Of a stretch of 26,297 bases of DNA, positions 1-7,613 are shown one piece after another. The DNA comes from an uncultured Candidatus Melainabacteria bacterium (lineage in GTDB: Bacteria; Cyanobacteriota; Vampirovibrionia; Gastranaerophilales; Gastranaerophilaceae): contig CAMOQI010000001.1 of NCBI GenBank assembly GCA_946622835.1, positions 1-26,297 of the forward strand. Direction: 5' to 3'. Position 1 is the first letter of the stretch. Every line of letters starts with the position of its first letter. A program made the position numbers and the translations under genes. Below the pieces are notes generated by a model, which saw only the letters and a list, made by a program, of their open reading frames with translations, searched no databases and had not been told where the DNA came from.

Positions 1-317
1 CAATTTTTTTTGGTTAGGGAAAAAGGGGTTACATTATAACAACCAAAAGAGGGGATGCTTCGGCGATTTTGGAATATTTACCGGAAGATTTTGAAATTGA
101 TTTTGCATTCATTGATGCTTGCAAAAAACAATATTCGGATTTTTTCCGTCTTATTGCACCGCACCTAAAAGTTGGAGGATATATTGCTTGCGATAACGTG
201 ATTTCACACGCTTCAAAAGTTCAGGATTTTTTGGAAGAAATTGACAATAATCCAAACTATGAAAACGTTGTATTACCGCTTCCTGCAGGACTGTCATTAG
301 CTAAAAAAATCAGATAA
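1..317 (+). CDS. O-methyltransferase, 5'-truncated, apparent frameshift near the window start
   Basis: This is the C-terminal part of a class I SAM-dependent O-methyltransferase. The reading frame ending at 317 shows RGDASAILEYLP (the GDA motif that contacts the SAM adenine), then FAFIDACKKQY and GGYIACDNV, the hallmark blocks of the CCoAOMT/COMT-like family. The 5' end lies outside the window. The frame is open only from position 18, because codon 15-17 is TAG. The neighbouring frame from position 2 reads NFFWLGK, which fits the family's NF..LG segment just before the GDA block, so one extra base in the T8, A5 or G4 run at 4-28 probably separates the two parts. It could be a sequencing error at a contig end or a true pseudogene. 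A TTG at 69 could serve as an internal start, but it would omit the GDA motif. The HIT gene follows after 10 bases, suggesting co-transcription. Confidence 0.75.
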
Positions 318-327
318 GGAGAAAATA

Positions 328-642
328 ATGAGTGAAGATTGTATTTTTTGCAAAATTATAAACGGAGATTTTGGCACAGAATTTGTGTATGAGACAGAAA
401 ACACGGTAGTCTTCAATGATATAAACCCTAAAGCTCCCATACACATGCTTGTATGCCCCAAAAAACATGTGGCATCTTTGAATGAATTGGAAGATAAAAA
501 TTTAATGGCAGAACTTTTACAAACAGTAAAAGATGTCACAAAAAAGATAGGTTTAAAATCATACAAAACCTTAATAAACACCGGCAAAGAAGCCGGACAA
601 GAAGTTTTTCACCTGCATATTCACATCTTAGGTGAAATTTAG
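328..642 (+). CDS. HIT family nucleotide hydrolase/transferase (HINT/PKCI type)
   Basis: A 104-residue histidine triad protein, the full usual length for the HINT branch, which hydrolyses adenosine 5'-phosphoramidates and acyl-adenylates. The signature HLHIHIL lies at residues 95-101, with His95, His97 and His99 forming the triad. The N-terminal CIFC pair (Cys5, Cys8) and the segment FNDINPKAPIHMLVCPKKH are also typical. The Shine-Dalgarno AAGGAG sits at 317-322, just before the ATG at 328. The gene follows the O-methyltransferase with a 10-base gap and ends in TAG at 640-642, which overlaps the stop codon of the converging M48 protease gene. The family assignment is secure, but the physiological substrate cannot be read from the sequence. 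Confidence 0.93.
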   Translation: MSEDCIFCKIINGDFGTEFVYETENTVVFNDINPKAPIHMLVCPKKHVASLNELEDKNLMAELLQTVKDVTKKIGLKSYKTLINTGKEAGQEVFHLHIHILGEI

Positions 643-1517
643 ATATTCATATTTTCTAATTTTTTTATCCTGTCATCTATATTCGGGTGAGTTGACATTA
701 AATTTGCAAATAACCCGCTTTTAAAAGGATTTGAAATATAAAGATGTGCAGTTGCTTCATTTGCAACAGGCAAAATTGAACTATCATTTTTAATTTTGCT
801 TAAAGCCGATGCCAAATATTCAGGATGAGCGCAAAATTTTGCACCTTTCGCATCCGCCATATATTCTCTTGAGCGCGAAATCGCAAATTTAATCAATGTT
901 GCTATTAAAGGAGCAGCCAAAGCAAAAACTATTCCGACAATTGCACTGATTCCGGAATCATCTCTTCTTCTAAAACCTGACAATAGACTGCTGCGCGAAT
1001 ATATGTTTGCAAAAATTCCGATAAAACCAACCAAAATTGAAACTACAGACATCAAAAACATATCTCCGTTTGCAATATGTGACAATTCATGCCCGACAAC
1101 ACCACTCACTTCATTTAAAGATAATCTTTCCAAGAGTCCTCTTGTAACCGCAACAATAGCTCTATCTTGATTTCTTCCTGTTGCAAAAGCGTTTAAAGCA
1201 CTTGTATTGATTAAATACAAACGAGGCATTTTTATATCATTTCTGCTGCACATTTCGCGAACCATCGCATAATATTCCGGCATATCTTCTTCTTGAATCG
1301 GTACAGCACCCGAAGACTTTATAACTAAAGTATCAGAAAAAAAGTACGAAACGAAATTCAAAATCCCTGATATAATTAACGCAATCCAGACTCCCATAAG
1401 CCCATACCCGAGCATATCCGAAATAAAATATCCTAACCCCACAATTATTGCGGTCATAATTATCATATAAAAGAAAACTTTTGTCCTGTTTGATTGCACA
1501 ACATCGTTTGAATACAT
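639..1517 (-). CDS. htpX: M48 family zinc metalloprotease, HtpX-like
   Basis: A 292-residue integral membrane metalloprotease of the HtpX group, which degrades damaged membrane proteins. Two N-terminal transmembrane segments lie at about residues 14-33 and 40-60. The zinc motif HELSH occupies 143-147, and Glu218 in SREYMADAKGA is the expected third ligand. Two further hydrophobic segments at about 154-173 and 190-212 flank the region between them, with the active site expected on the cytoplasmic face. The segment LNAFATGRNQDRAIVAVTRGLL is characteristic of the family. The ATG at 1517 has a purine-rich AAAGGGG upstream and a good sigma-70 type promoter at 1540-1568. It is transcribed alone, divergent from the spermidine synthase gene, and its 3' end overlaps that of the HIT gene by four bases. 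Confidence 0.93.
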   Translation of the reverse strand: MYSNDVVQSNRTKVFFYMIIMTAIIVGLGYFISDMLGYGLMGVWIALIISGILNFVSYFFSDTLVIKSSGAVPIQEEDMPEYYAMVREMCSRNDIKMPRLYLINTSALNAFATGRNQDRAIVAVTRGLLERLSLNEVSGVVGHELSHIANGDMFLMSVVSILVGFIGIFANIYSRSSLLSGFRRRDDSGISAIVGIVFALAAPLIATLIKFAISRSREYMADAKGAKFCAHPEYLASALSKIKNDSSILPVANEATAHLYISNPFKSGLFANLMSTHPNIDDRIKKLENMNI

Positions 1518-1539
1518 TTTATACCCCTTTCTATAGTTT

Positions 1540-1568
1540 ATTATATATCACTTCTTTTTCAATTACAA
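1540..1568 (-). promoter_or_regulatory. Predicted promoter of the htpX-like gene
   Basis: On the minus strand there is TTGTAA (1568-1563), a 17-base spacer and a perfect TATAAT (1545-1540). The predicted start of transcription is near 1533, which leaves a short leader containing AAAGGGG before the ATG at 1517. Confidence 0.6.
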
Positions 1569-1608
1569 TTTATATTTTTAACAAAATCTTGATACAGTGG
1601 AATAATAT

Positions 1609-1636
1609 TTGAAAAGATATTTTTACGTGATAATAT
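1609..1636 (+). promoter_or_regulatory. Predicted promoter of speE
   Basis: TTGAAA (1609-1614) is followed after 16 bases by TAATAT (1631-1636), with TG at 1628-1629 giving an extended -10. The predicted start near 1643 would place the hairpin at 1641-1660 at the extreme 5' end of the mRNA. Confidence 0.45.
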
Positions 1637-1640
1637 AAGT

Positions 1641-1660
1641 AGGTGCGAAAATTCGCACCT
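1641..1660 (+). promoter_or_regulatory. Perfect hairpin with following T-tract in the speE leader
   Basis: AGGTGCGAA and TTCGCACCT form a perfect 9-bp inverted repeat around AA, or an 8-bp stem with a 4-base loop. ATTTTTTATG follows at 1661-1670. The shape is that of an intrinsic terminator or attenuator, but no plus-strand gene directly precedes it, and the speE Shine-Dalgarno begins only about ten bases further on. Confidence 0.6.
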
Positions 1661-1686
1661 ATTTTTTATGAAAGGGAAAGCAAAAA

Positions 1687-2538
1687 ATGAAAAACGGAAT
1701 AGAAAACGGTTACTACCACGAAATTACCCCCGACGGGTTTGGAATAGCAATAAAAGCAGGAAAAGTATTATTTTCAGATAATTCACCATTTCAAAAAGTC
1801 GAAGTTTTTGAAACAGAATCCGCCTTGGGAAGAGTTTTGACCCTTGATGATTTAATGATGACAACCGAAGGTGATGAATATCATTATCATGAAATGATAG
1901 CACATATTCCTATGATGCAGCATCCATGCCCAAAAACAGTCCTTGTAATAGGCGGCGGAGACGGCGGAACAATAAGAGAAGTTCTAAAACACAAGACCGT
2001 TGAACGTGCCGTTTTATGCGAAATTGACGGAATGGTTATTGATGTTTGCAAAAAATATCTTCCCTCTATTTCTTGTGAACTTGATAATCCGAAAGTTGAA
2101 ATTCTTGTTCAAGACGCTATTGAGTATATTAAAGATAAAAAAGATGAATTTGATATTGTTTTAATTGATTCAACAGACCCTATGGGACCCGGAGAAGGAC
2201 TATTTACGGATGAATTTTACACAAATGTTAAAAATTCACTCAAAAAAGGCGGAATAATGGTTGCACAATCAGAATCCCCTTTTGCACAGAAAGAATCCGT
2301 TCAAAAAATGTACAAACAGCTTAAAAAAGTATTCCCGACAGTTGCAACATACACATCAAACATACCGACTTATCCGGGGGGATACTGGGCTTGGGCTTTT
2401 TGCTCGGCAGATGTAAAACCGCTTGAATACTATAATGATGAACGTGCGGCAGAAATTATTCCGACCTGTAAAATTTACAACAAAGAATACCACAACGCAC
2501 GTTTTGCGCTTCCGAATTACTTAAAAGAGTTGTTATAA
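1687..2538 (+). CDS. speE: Spermidine synthase (polyamine aminopropyltransferase)
   Basis: A 283-residue enzyme that transfers the aminopropyl group of decarboxylated S-adenosylmethionine to putrescine. The N-terminal beta domain leads to DEYHYHEM (63-70), which contacts the polyamine. The Rossmann motif GGGDGG is at 89-94, followed by the acidic CEID (111-114), QDA (142-144) and DSTDPMGP starting at Asp161, where Asp161 and Asp164 match the catalytic and substrate-binding acids. The length fits the bacterial SpeE family. A GAAAGGG Shine-Dalgarno precedes the ATG. No speD or arginine/ornithine decarboxylase gene is nearby, so the precursor pathway must be encoded elsewhere. The gene is monocistronic and converges with the gene at 2541-2927, leaving two bases between their ends. 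Confidence 0.96.
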   Translation: MKNGIENGYYHEITPDGFGIAIKAGKVLFSDNSPFQKVEVFETESALGRVLTLDDLMMTTEGDEYHYHEMIAHIPMMQHPCPKTVLVIGGGDGGTIREVLKHKTVERAVLCEIDGMVIDVCKKYLPSISCELDNPKVEILVQDAIEYIKDKKDEFDIVLIDSTDPMGPGEGLFTDEFYTNVKNSLKKGGIMVAQSESPFAQKESVQKMYKQLKKVFPTVATYTSNIPTYPGGYWAWAFCSADVKPLEYYNDERAAEIIPTCKIYNKEYHNARFALPNYLKELL

Positions 2539-2540
2539 AA

Positions 2541-2927
2541 TTACAAAGTATGGTAATACTTCATATAATCCGATAAGATTAAAGAACTTGTGCCATTTGC
2601 CAAATTCGCTTTTATAATCTGATCTTTATCGTTTGTTGTTTTATTTTCAATCTTAGAGGTTTCATCATTTTTAGGGTTCATCTCCTGCTGCCTTTGAGCT
2701 TCCTGAACCTGTTCAATAAATTGCTCAATTTTTTCCATAACTTGAGAATGAAGTTTTACATCTCCTTCAAATGAACCCGTAGATTGAACACCTGCAGTTT
2801 CTAAATCTTGTAAAATTTGTTCCCACTGAGAATAATTTGTAACGGAAGAACCTTGAGCTTGCGCTGCTGCCTGTGCTTTGCGTAATTCATCAATTGATTT
2901 TATATCTTCAATGTTGTCCATACCCAT
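2541..2927 (-). CDS. Small Gln-rich protein of unknown function
   Basis: A 128-residue protein I do not recognise. It is hydrophilic, with an N-terminal stretch rich in Ala and Gln (RKAQAAAQAQG), a probable helical segment at about 55-85 rich in Gln and Glu, and a low-complexity Lys/Asn/Thr part before a more hydrophobic C-terminus. There is no signal peptide, membrane segment or catalytic motif. The ATG at 2927 is preceded by AAGGAG at the right distance, and a promoter-like TTGGCA/TATAAT pair lies at 2956-2982, so it is probably a real expressed gene and can be transcribed separately from thiL upstream. It may be specific to this lineage; no function is proposed. Confidence 0.7.
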   Translation of the reverse strand: MGMDNIEDIKSIDELRKAQAAAQAQGSSVTNYSQWEQILQDLETAGVQSTGSFEGDVKLHSQVMEKIEQFIEQVQEAQRQQEMNPKNDETSKIENKTTNDKDQIIKANLANGTSSLILSDYMKYYHTL

Positions 2928-2955
2928 GTTATGCTCTCCTTATTTCTGTTCATAT

Positions 2956-2982
2956 ATTATAAAAATTTTCGGATTTTGCCAA
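2956..2982 (-). promoter_or_regulatory. Possible promoter of the gene at 2541-2927
   Basis: On the minus strand TTGGCA (2982-2977) and a perfect TATAAT (2961-2956) are separated by 15 bases, which is shorter than ideal. The predicted start near 2949 leaves a short leader containing AAGGAG. Confidence 0.4.
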
Positions 2983-3012
2983 TTTCATCATACAAATTTT
3001 TCGTAACAAATA

Positions 3013-3927
3013 TTAATAATTAAAATGATTGAAAATTTTATTTTCTACATCTGTTTTTGAATAATGTATCTTTTTGCCATTCAACAGCATATCAACACCA
3101 AGACCTTTTTTAGCGTACCCGATTTGAGTTCCGCCAATATCATATTTCTCAGGAACAACTGCTAAAATTCCATAATCCTCACCACCAAAAAGCACAAAAT
3201 CCTCCCAGTTAAGAAATTGTTTAATATCACCATCATACGGGATTTTTGCAAAATCAACCTCTAATAAAACACCGCTTTCATTTGCTATTGTTGATAAAGC
3301 ATCCATAAGCCCATCTGATGTATCCATCATTGCATAAGGTTCTTTAACTGTTTGCGCTATATTTATTGCAAAATCACTTTGAATTTCCGGAGTTAAATGA
3401 GCTTTTATGAATTTGTTACTAAAATCTTTTGAACCGCTTTTTAAAAATTGAAATCCCGCAGCAGAAGATCCATGCAAACCCAATACAACAATTTTATACC
3501 CCTCTTTTGCTTTTGAACGAGATGAAATATTTCGCCCTTTTGCACTCCCAAGCGCACAGACAGATACAAAAATTTTATCAGAACCCGTTAAATCTCCTCC
3601 AATAACTTTTACATCACCGGCGCAAGCATCTTTGACCCCTTTATAGAATTCTTCCACAAAAGAATTATCTGCAAAAGACGGTAACGACAGAGAAATTGTT
3701 ATATATTTAGGAATCCCTCCGCTTGCATATATATCTGAAAGATTTACCATAACTGATTTATAACCTAATTTGTACCCGTCGGTATAGTCAAGAGAAAAAT
3801 GTACCCCCTCAACCAAACTGTCTTGGGTTACTACAAGTTCAAAATCATTCAAATAAGCACAATCGTCCCCAATATACTCAGAACCGGAAATATTTTTTAT
3901 TATATTAATAAGCTCTTTTTCTTTCAT
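3013..3927 (-). CDS. thiL: Thiamine-monophosphate kinase
   Basis: A 304-residue ThiL that phosphorylates thiamine monophosphate to thiamine pyrophosphate, the last step of thiamine cofactor synthesis. Family motifs are all present: GDDCA (20-24), DSLVEGVHF (36-44), VNLSDI with Asn62 and Asp65, GGDLTGS, MDTSDGL and FGGEDYG. These are the metal- and nucleotide-binding acids of the AIR synthase/PurM-like fold. It is slightly shorter than the usual length of about 320-330 residues. The ATG lies two bases after the stop codon of the GGDEF gene and has no strong Shine-Dalgarno of its own, so translational coupling is likely. No other thiamine genes or TPP riboswitch are visible. Confidence 0.95.
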   Translation of the reverse strand: MKEKELINIIKNISGSEYIGDDCAYLNDFELVVTQDSLVEGVHFSLDYTDGYKLGYKSVMVNLSDIYASGGIPKYITISLSLPSFADNSFVEEFYKGVKDACAGDVKVIGGDLTGSDKIFVSVCALGSAKGRNISSRSKAKEGYKIVVLGLHGSSAAGFQFLKSGSKDFSNKFIKAHLTPEIQSDFAINIAQTVKEPYAMMDTSDGLMDALSTIANESGVLLEVDFAKIPYDGDIKQFLNWEDFVLFGGEDYGILAVVPEKYDIGGTQIGYAKKGLGVDMLLNGKKIHYSKTDVENKIFNHFNY

Positions 3928-3929
3928 GA

Positions 3930-5837
3930 TTAAACTATATCATGTTCCAAAAGCGAAATAAATTCTTTAACAAGGTTCCGGTTCCATTTTTTGCCCGCAT
4001 CGGATTTAATCACCTCTAAAGCATCCTTACTTGACAATTTATTGCGATAAGGCCTTTGTTCAATAAGGGCAAAATACTCATCAAGTATCAATATAATTTG
4101 TGAAGTTATAGGAATATCATCATGCGCTATTTTATTAGGATATCCTGTTCCGTCCCAATTCTCATGGTGATGTTCGATTATTGGCAAAACATCTTGAATA
4201 TATGAAATCGGTTTCAAGATATCTCTTGCGGCAATAACCGGATGATTTCTAATTTTTTCTTTTTCTTCGTCTGTTAGAGGTGTTGCCTTTTGCAATAATT
4301 CATCGGGAATCATAAGGTTACCTATATCATATAATAATATTGCAACCCTGAGATTATCAATATCTGTTTTTGAAATATCAAATCTTTTTGCAAGACTTAC
4401 ACCCATTAAAACCTTATTTTTAAACGTTCCTGAAGTGTGCATCGGGTTATATAATCTTGCCAACATATCCGCAACAGCATACAACGAATCCTTTGAAATT
4501 TCATCCTTATTTGCCGGAGCGCTGAGTTTTTCACATAATTCTTTTGACAAGTGCTGAGCTTTTGGGATTCTATTTTTAGATAAAATATCAATAAAAGTAT
4601 TAACAGCAATATCTTGCCAAGAAGTTTCATTAATATTCTGAGCGACAGTAACCCTATTTCTTCCGTTGCGTTTAGATGTGTACATGGCTTGATCGGTTAA
4701 CTCCAATAACTCTTCCACATTATCACTGTGTTCTAAATAAGTTGCAACACCAAGGCTGCCTGTTATATGACCAATAGTGTCAATTTCAACCTCTTCAATT
4801 GATTTGCGAATTCTTTCCGCGGCAATTTTAGCACCTTCTGAGCCGACACCCGGTAATAATACGTTAAATTCTTCCCCCCCAATACGCGCAGGAACATCAA
4901 CAGAACGGGCATTTTTCTTTAATACGTCTGCGATAGTTTTTATTGCCAAATCTCCAAAAGCATGACCGTAAGTATCATTAATTTTCTTCAAAAAGTCTAA
5001 ATCTATACCAATAATAGAAAACGGCTGCATAATACGTTTTGTACGTTGAACTTCTTTGGCTAACGCCTCTTCAAAATATCTTCTGTTATAAAGTCCTGTC
5101 AAAGCATCAGTCACAGCTTGCTCTCTGACGGCTTGAAATAAATCCGCAATAGTTATAGCCAATTCTACTTGTTTAGCAAACATTCCCAAAAAATCCATCT
5201 CCGAAATTGCCAATTCATCCCTTGATGAAAACACACAAAACCAACCAAATTCCTTTTTCTGTACATATAAAGGAACGACAATTATTGATTTTACCGGTTG
5301 ATTTGTAATAACCTGATGTATAACTTCTTCATCCACCTCAGGTAATATGGATTTTAGTGATAAATCAATGGATTTTGATTGAATAATATTTTGCTGACGC
5401 AGACTATCAGCAAAAATGCTGTCTTTTGAATAACTCAAACGTCTGGTCTGAATTGCCGGCGAACCTATTATATTATTTAACCTGTCTATAAGTCCGTCAT
5501 TTGATTGCGCGATAATATGAAGATATTCTCCCTCCGCATCTTGGTGTTTTCTTATAATTGAACAATGCATATACCCCAATTCACCTTGGGTACTGTTCAC
5601 AATAGCCTCCAAAACGTTTTCTAACGGGGTTGAAGAATTCATCATATCCAAAATGTGCTGCAAAGTAAACATCCGTTTATTTGCAACATCCAACTCTTTT
5701 GTCCTTTCCGTAATTTCTTTTTCAAGTTGAAGATTACGTTCATATATCTCAAGATAATCACGTTTTTCGTGATATATACTGTTTTCTACTTCAGAAACTT
5801 TTTTTGTTACTTCTTTAAATTTATCAAATAAACCCAT
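3930..5837 (-). CDS. GAF - GGDEF diguanylate cyclase with a degenerate HD-GYP domain
   Basis: A 635-residue cytoplasmic signalling protein. A coiled coil at about 20-60 leads to a GAF-like sensor at about 65-235 and a GGDEF domain at about 243-400. The GGDEF domain has DALTGLYNRR (244-253), the metal-binding IDLDFLKKINDTYGH region, active-site GGEEF (320-324) and an intact I-site RxxD (Arg311-Asp314) five residues before it. These features suggest an active, product-inhibited c-di-GMP synthase. The C-terminal part (about 460-625) matches HD-GYP phosphodiesterases through NHP (531-533), HHH (556-558), DGTGYP (562-567) and RPYR (595-598). However, the HD-x-GK block reads YDIGN (503-507), so His and Lys are lost, the usual early His is missing in TFKNKV (471-476), and the late DxxDA block reads DEYFA (586-590). 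Hydrolysis is therefore doubtful. The thiL start follows after two bases. Confidence 0.93.
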   Translation of the reverse strand: MGLFDKFKEVTKKVSEVENSIYHEKRDYLEIYERNLQLEKEITERTKELDVANKRMFTLQHILDMMNSSTPLENVLEAIVNSTQGELGYMHCSIIRKHQDAEGEYLHIIAQSNDGLIDRLNNIIGSPAIQTRRLSYSKDSIFADSLRQQNIIQSKSIDLSLKSILPEVDEEVIHQVITNQPVKSIIVVPLYVQKKEFGWFCVFSSRDELAISEMDFLGMFAKQVELAITIADLFQAVREQAVTDALTGLYNRRYFEEALAKEVQRTKRIMQPFSIIGIDLDFLKKINDTYGHAFGDLAIKTIADVLKKNARSVDVPARIGGEEFNVLLPGVGSEGAKIAAERIRKSIEEVEIDTIGHITGSLGVATYLEHSDNVEELLELTDQAMYTSKRNGRNRVTVAQNINETSWQDIAVNTFIDILSKNRIPKAQHLSKELCEKLSAPANKDEISKDSLYAVADMLARLYNPMHTSGTFKNKVLMGVSLAKRFDISKTDIDNLRVAILLYDIGNLMIPDELLQKATPLTDEEKEKIRNHPVIAARDILKPISYIQDVLPIIEHHHENWDGTGYPNKIAHDDIPITSQIILILDEYFALIEQRPYRNKLSSKDALEVIKSDAGKKWNRNLVKEFISLLEHDIV

Positions 5838-5880
5838 TTAAAACCTAATCATATTCATCTCAGCAACTCATTTTAACACA

Positions 5881-6933
5881 TTACTTATCAAATATCAACC
5901 TGTTTGCAGCTTCTACAACATCAGCAGGATTTGGAAATTCAACACAAGCGTTAATATTTTTATGCAAGCGGCATTTTCTTTTAAAACATGGTTGGCACGG
6001 AAGCCCGGCTCCCCCCATTGATATGTATTTCATAGGATTTCCGTATGGTCCAAGAACTTCTTTTGGGGTACAAGTGAATATTGCAATGACTGCCGGTTTT
6101 CCTGTTGCCCATGCCAGATGCGCGCTTCCGCTATCCGGAGCAATTACAAGATTTGCCCTTGAGAAAACTTCTATAAGTTCTATTATTTCCGTTTTTCCGG
6201 CAAGATTTATAAATTTACCACCGCTTATATATTCTATTAATTCATTATCCGCAGGCCCGCCCGTAAAGACTATATTACAATCTTGCGACAGGTTATTTAC
6301 AACACTTTTCCAATTATCCCTATCCCAATGTTTATTGTCCCACGTCGTTGCAGGAGCAATTACTACAAGTGGTTTTGTTTTATCTAAATCCTCCAGCAGC
6401 ATATCAATTTTTTTGATTTGTTCTTCGCTGCGCGCCGGCAATGTCACTCTTATTTGCTCCGGATTTATTCCGAGATAATTTGCGTATTTAAGATAATTCA
6501 AGACTATTGGGGAATTGGGAGCATATGAAATTTCATCTATCCATTCATTTGCGCCCAAAATTGCCAATTCTCTCGCTTCTTTGGAAATTATCCTGCGTTT
6601 TGCACCGCAAAACAACATCCAATAAAGACTTTTTAACATCATTTGAGAATCGATTGCTATATCATATTTTTCCGCCCTAATCCGCTTTAAAATTTCCAAA
6701 TATTCTTTAAAACTTTCAAAAGAAAATCCTCTCTTTTTCCACTTTACAACAGGAGCAAGTATTGCCTTATCGACACAAGGATTATTCTTTACAACCTGAA
6801 TTCCCTTTTCAGAAACCAGCCAACTCACTTCATAACCGGCGTCTTTCAAGGCATTTGCCAAAGGGATATTAAATACAACATCCCCTAAAGAAGATAATTT
6901 TATTAATAATACTTTTTTCTTTTCTTTTTCCAT
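5881..6933 (-). CDS. Glycosyltransferase family 9 (heptosyltransferase-like)
   Basis: A 350-residue GT-B fold transferase of the GT9/WaaC-WaaF family, which adds ADP-heptose or a related sugar to the lipopolysaccharide core at the inner face of the cytoplasmic membrane. The N-terminus KVLLIKLSSLGDVV (7-20) is the classic acceptor-domain start. The C-terminal domain carries APATTWDNKHW, FTGGPADNELI, LAGKT and APDSGSAHLAWATGKP, the donor-binding motifs. A cysteine-containing tail (PCQPCFKRKC and a later Cys) occurs in many family members. The substrate cannot be determined. The start codon has no clear Shine-Dalgarno. The leader holds an unusual inverted-repeat element at 6952-7018. The gene lies upstream of the GGDEF gene on the same strand, with a 43-base gap. 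Confidence 0.92.
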   Translation of the reverse strand: MEKEKKKVLLIKLSSLGDVVFNIPLANALKDAGYEVSWLVSEKGIQVVKNNPCVDKAILAPVVKWKKRGFSFESFKEYLEILKRIRAEKYDIAIDSQMMLKSLYWMLFCGAKRRIISKEARELAILGANEWIDEISYAPNSPIVLNYLKYANYLGINPEQIRVTLPARSEEQIKKIDMLLEDLDKTKPLVVIAPATTWDNKHWDRDNWKSVVNNLSQDCNIVFTGGPADNELIEYISGGKFINLAGKTEIIELIEVFSRANLVIAPDSGSAHLAWATGKPAVIAIFTCTPKEVLGPYGNPMKYISMGGAGLPCQPCFKRKCRLHKNINACVEFPNPADVVEAANRLIFDK

Positions 6934-6951
6934 CTGTTAGTCCAACACTTT

Positions 6952-7018
6952 GTCATTCTGAGGCGGAAATATTGAGATTCTTCGCTTTGCTCAGAATGAC
7001 GATACCGCCGAAGAATCT
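6952..7018. repeat. Interleaved inverted repeats with pseudoknot topology
   Basis: Two perfect inverted repeats alternate. GTCATTCTGAG (6952-6962) pairs with CTCAGAATGAC (6990-7000), and AGATTCTTCG (6975-6984) pairs with CGAAGAATCT (7009-7018). A shorter pair, GGCGG (6962-6966) and CCGCC (7005-7009), is also present. From memory, closely similar strings recur as dispersed repeats in many bacterial genomes; that has not been checked here. It is noncoding and lies in the likely leader of the GT9 gene. Confidence 0.75.
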
Positions 7019-7041
7019 TTTCCTATACACTGTGCAAAATC

Positions 7042-7070
7042 ATTATAATTTAATTATAATATTTCGTCTA
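7042..7070 (-). promoter_or_regulatory. Possible promoter of the GT9 gene
   Basis: On the minus strand TAGACG (7070-7065), which includes the rsmD stop codon, is followed after 17 bases by TATAAT (7047-7042). The predicted start is near 7035, giving a leader of about 100 bases that contains the interleaved repeat element. The -35 matches consensus at four of six positions. Confidence 0.35.
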
Positions 7071-7607
7071 TTTCTTAATAAAAGTGATAAATTTATCAGA
7101 GTATTTTTTCTGTTTTATTACATTGTAACCGTCAAAATCAAGTTCTGTAACATGTTCTGCAATAATTATTCCATTACATATTTTTGATGCGGTTTTTAAA
7201 CTTTTTTGATAAATCTCTGAATAATATGGCGGATCAATATAAATAATATCAAATTTTACGTCACTTTGAGCCTTTCGGCGAAGAATCTCATCAATCTTCA
7301 AACAATCACCCAATATCAGTTGAATATCGCTATCTTTTTCGTATCTTTTAATATTTGATTTTATAACATTATAAACTTTTCTGTCCTTTTCAACCATAAC
7401 AACTTTTGAGAATCCGCGCGACAACGCTTCCAGCCCCATAATTCCGGAGCCTGCATACATATCCAAAAAACTTGCCCCCTCAAAATCAATCATAGCCTGC
7501 AAAGTATTAAAAACACTCATCCTAACCTTTGATAATGTCGGTCTTGTAATATTTTCATCAGGAGCCTGAATTTTTTGCCCTTTATATTTTCCCGCTGTTA
7601 TATTCAT
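7068..7607 (-). CDS. rsmD: 16S rRNA (guanine-N2)-methyltransferase RsmD
   Basis: A 179-residue methyltransferase of the RsmD family, which methylates G966 (E. coli numbering) of 16S rRNA. The N-terminus MNITAGKYKGQKI followed by TRPTLSKVRMSVFNTL is diagnostic. The SAM-binding motif FLDMYAGSG lies at 47-55, the acidic MVEKD at 71-75 and the catalytic DPPY at 125-128. The length is normal. The coaD gene that often follows rsmD is absent here. The ATG at 7607 has no Shine-Dalgarno, but a TGA-TAATAT extended -10 box ends exactly seven bases before it, so the mRNA may be leaderless. Confidence 0.94.
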   Translation of the reverse strand: MNITAGKYKGQKIQAPDENITRPTLSKVRMSVFNTLQAMIDFEGASFLDMYAGSGIMGLEALSRGFSKVVMVEKDRKVYNVIKSNIKRYEKDSDIQLILGDCLKIDEILRRKAQSDVKFDIIYIDPPYYSEIYQKSLKTASKICNGIIIAEHVTELDFDGYNVIKQKKYSDKFITFIKK

Positions 7608-7613
7608 GCGTAA

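Noticed and set aside
6023..6478. Plus-strand open frame of 151 codons
   Set aside because: Entirely antisense to the well-supported GT9 gene, with no family-like motif.
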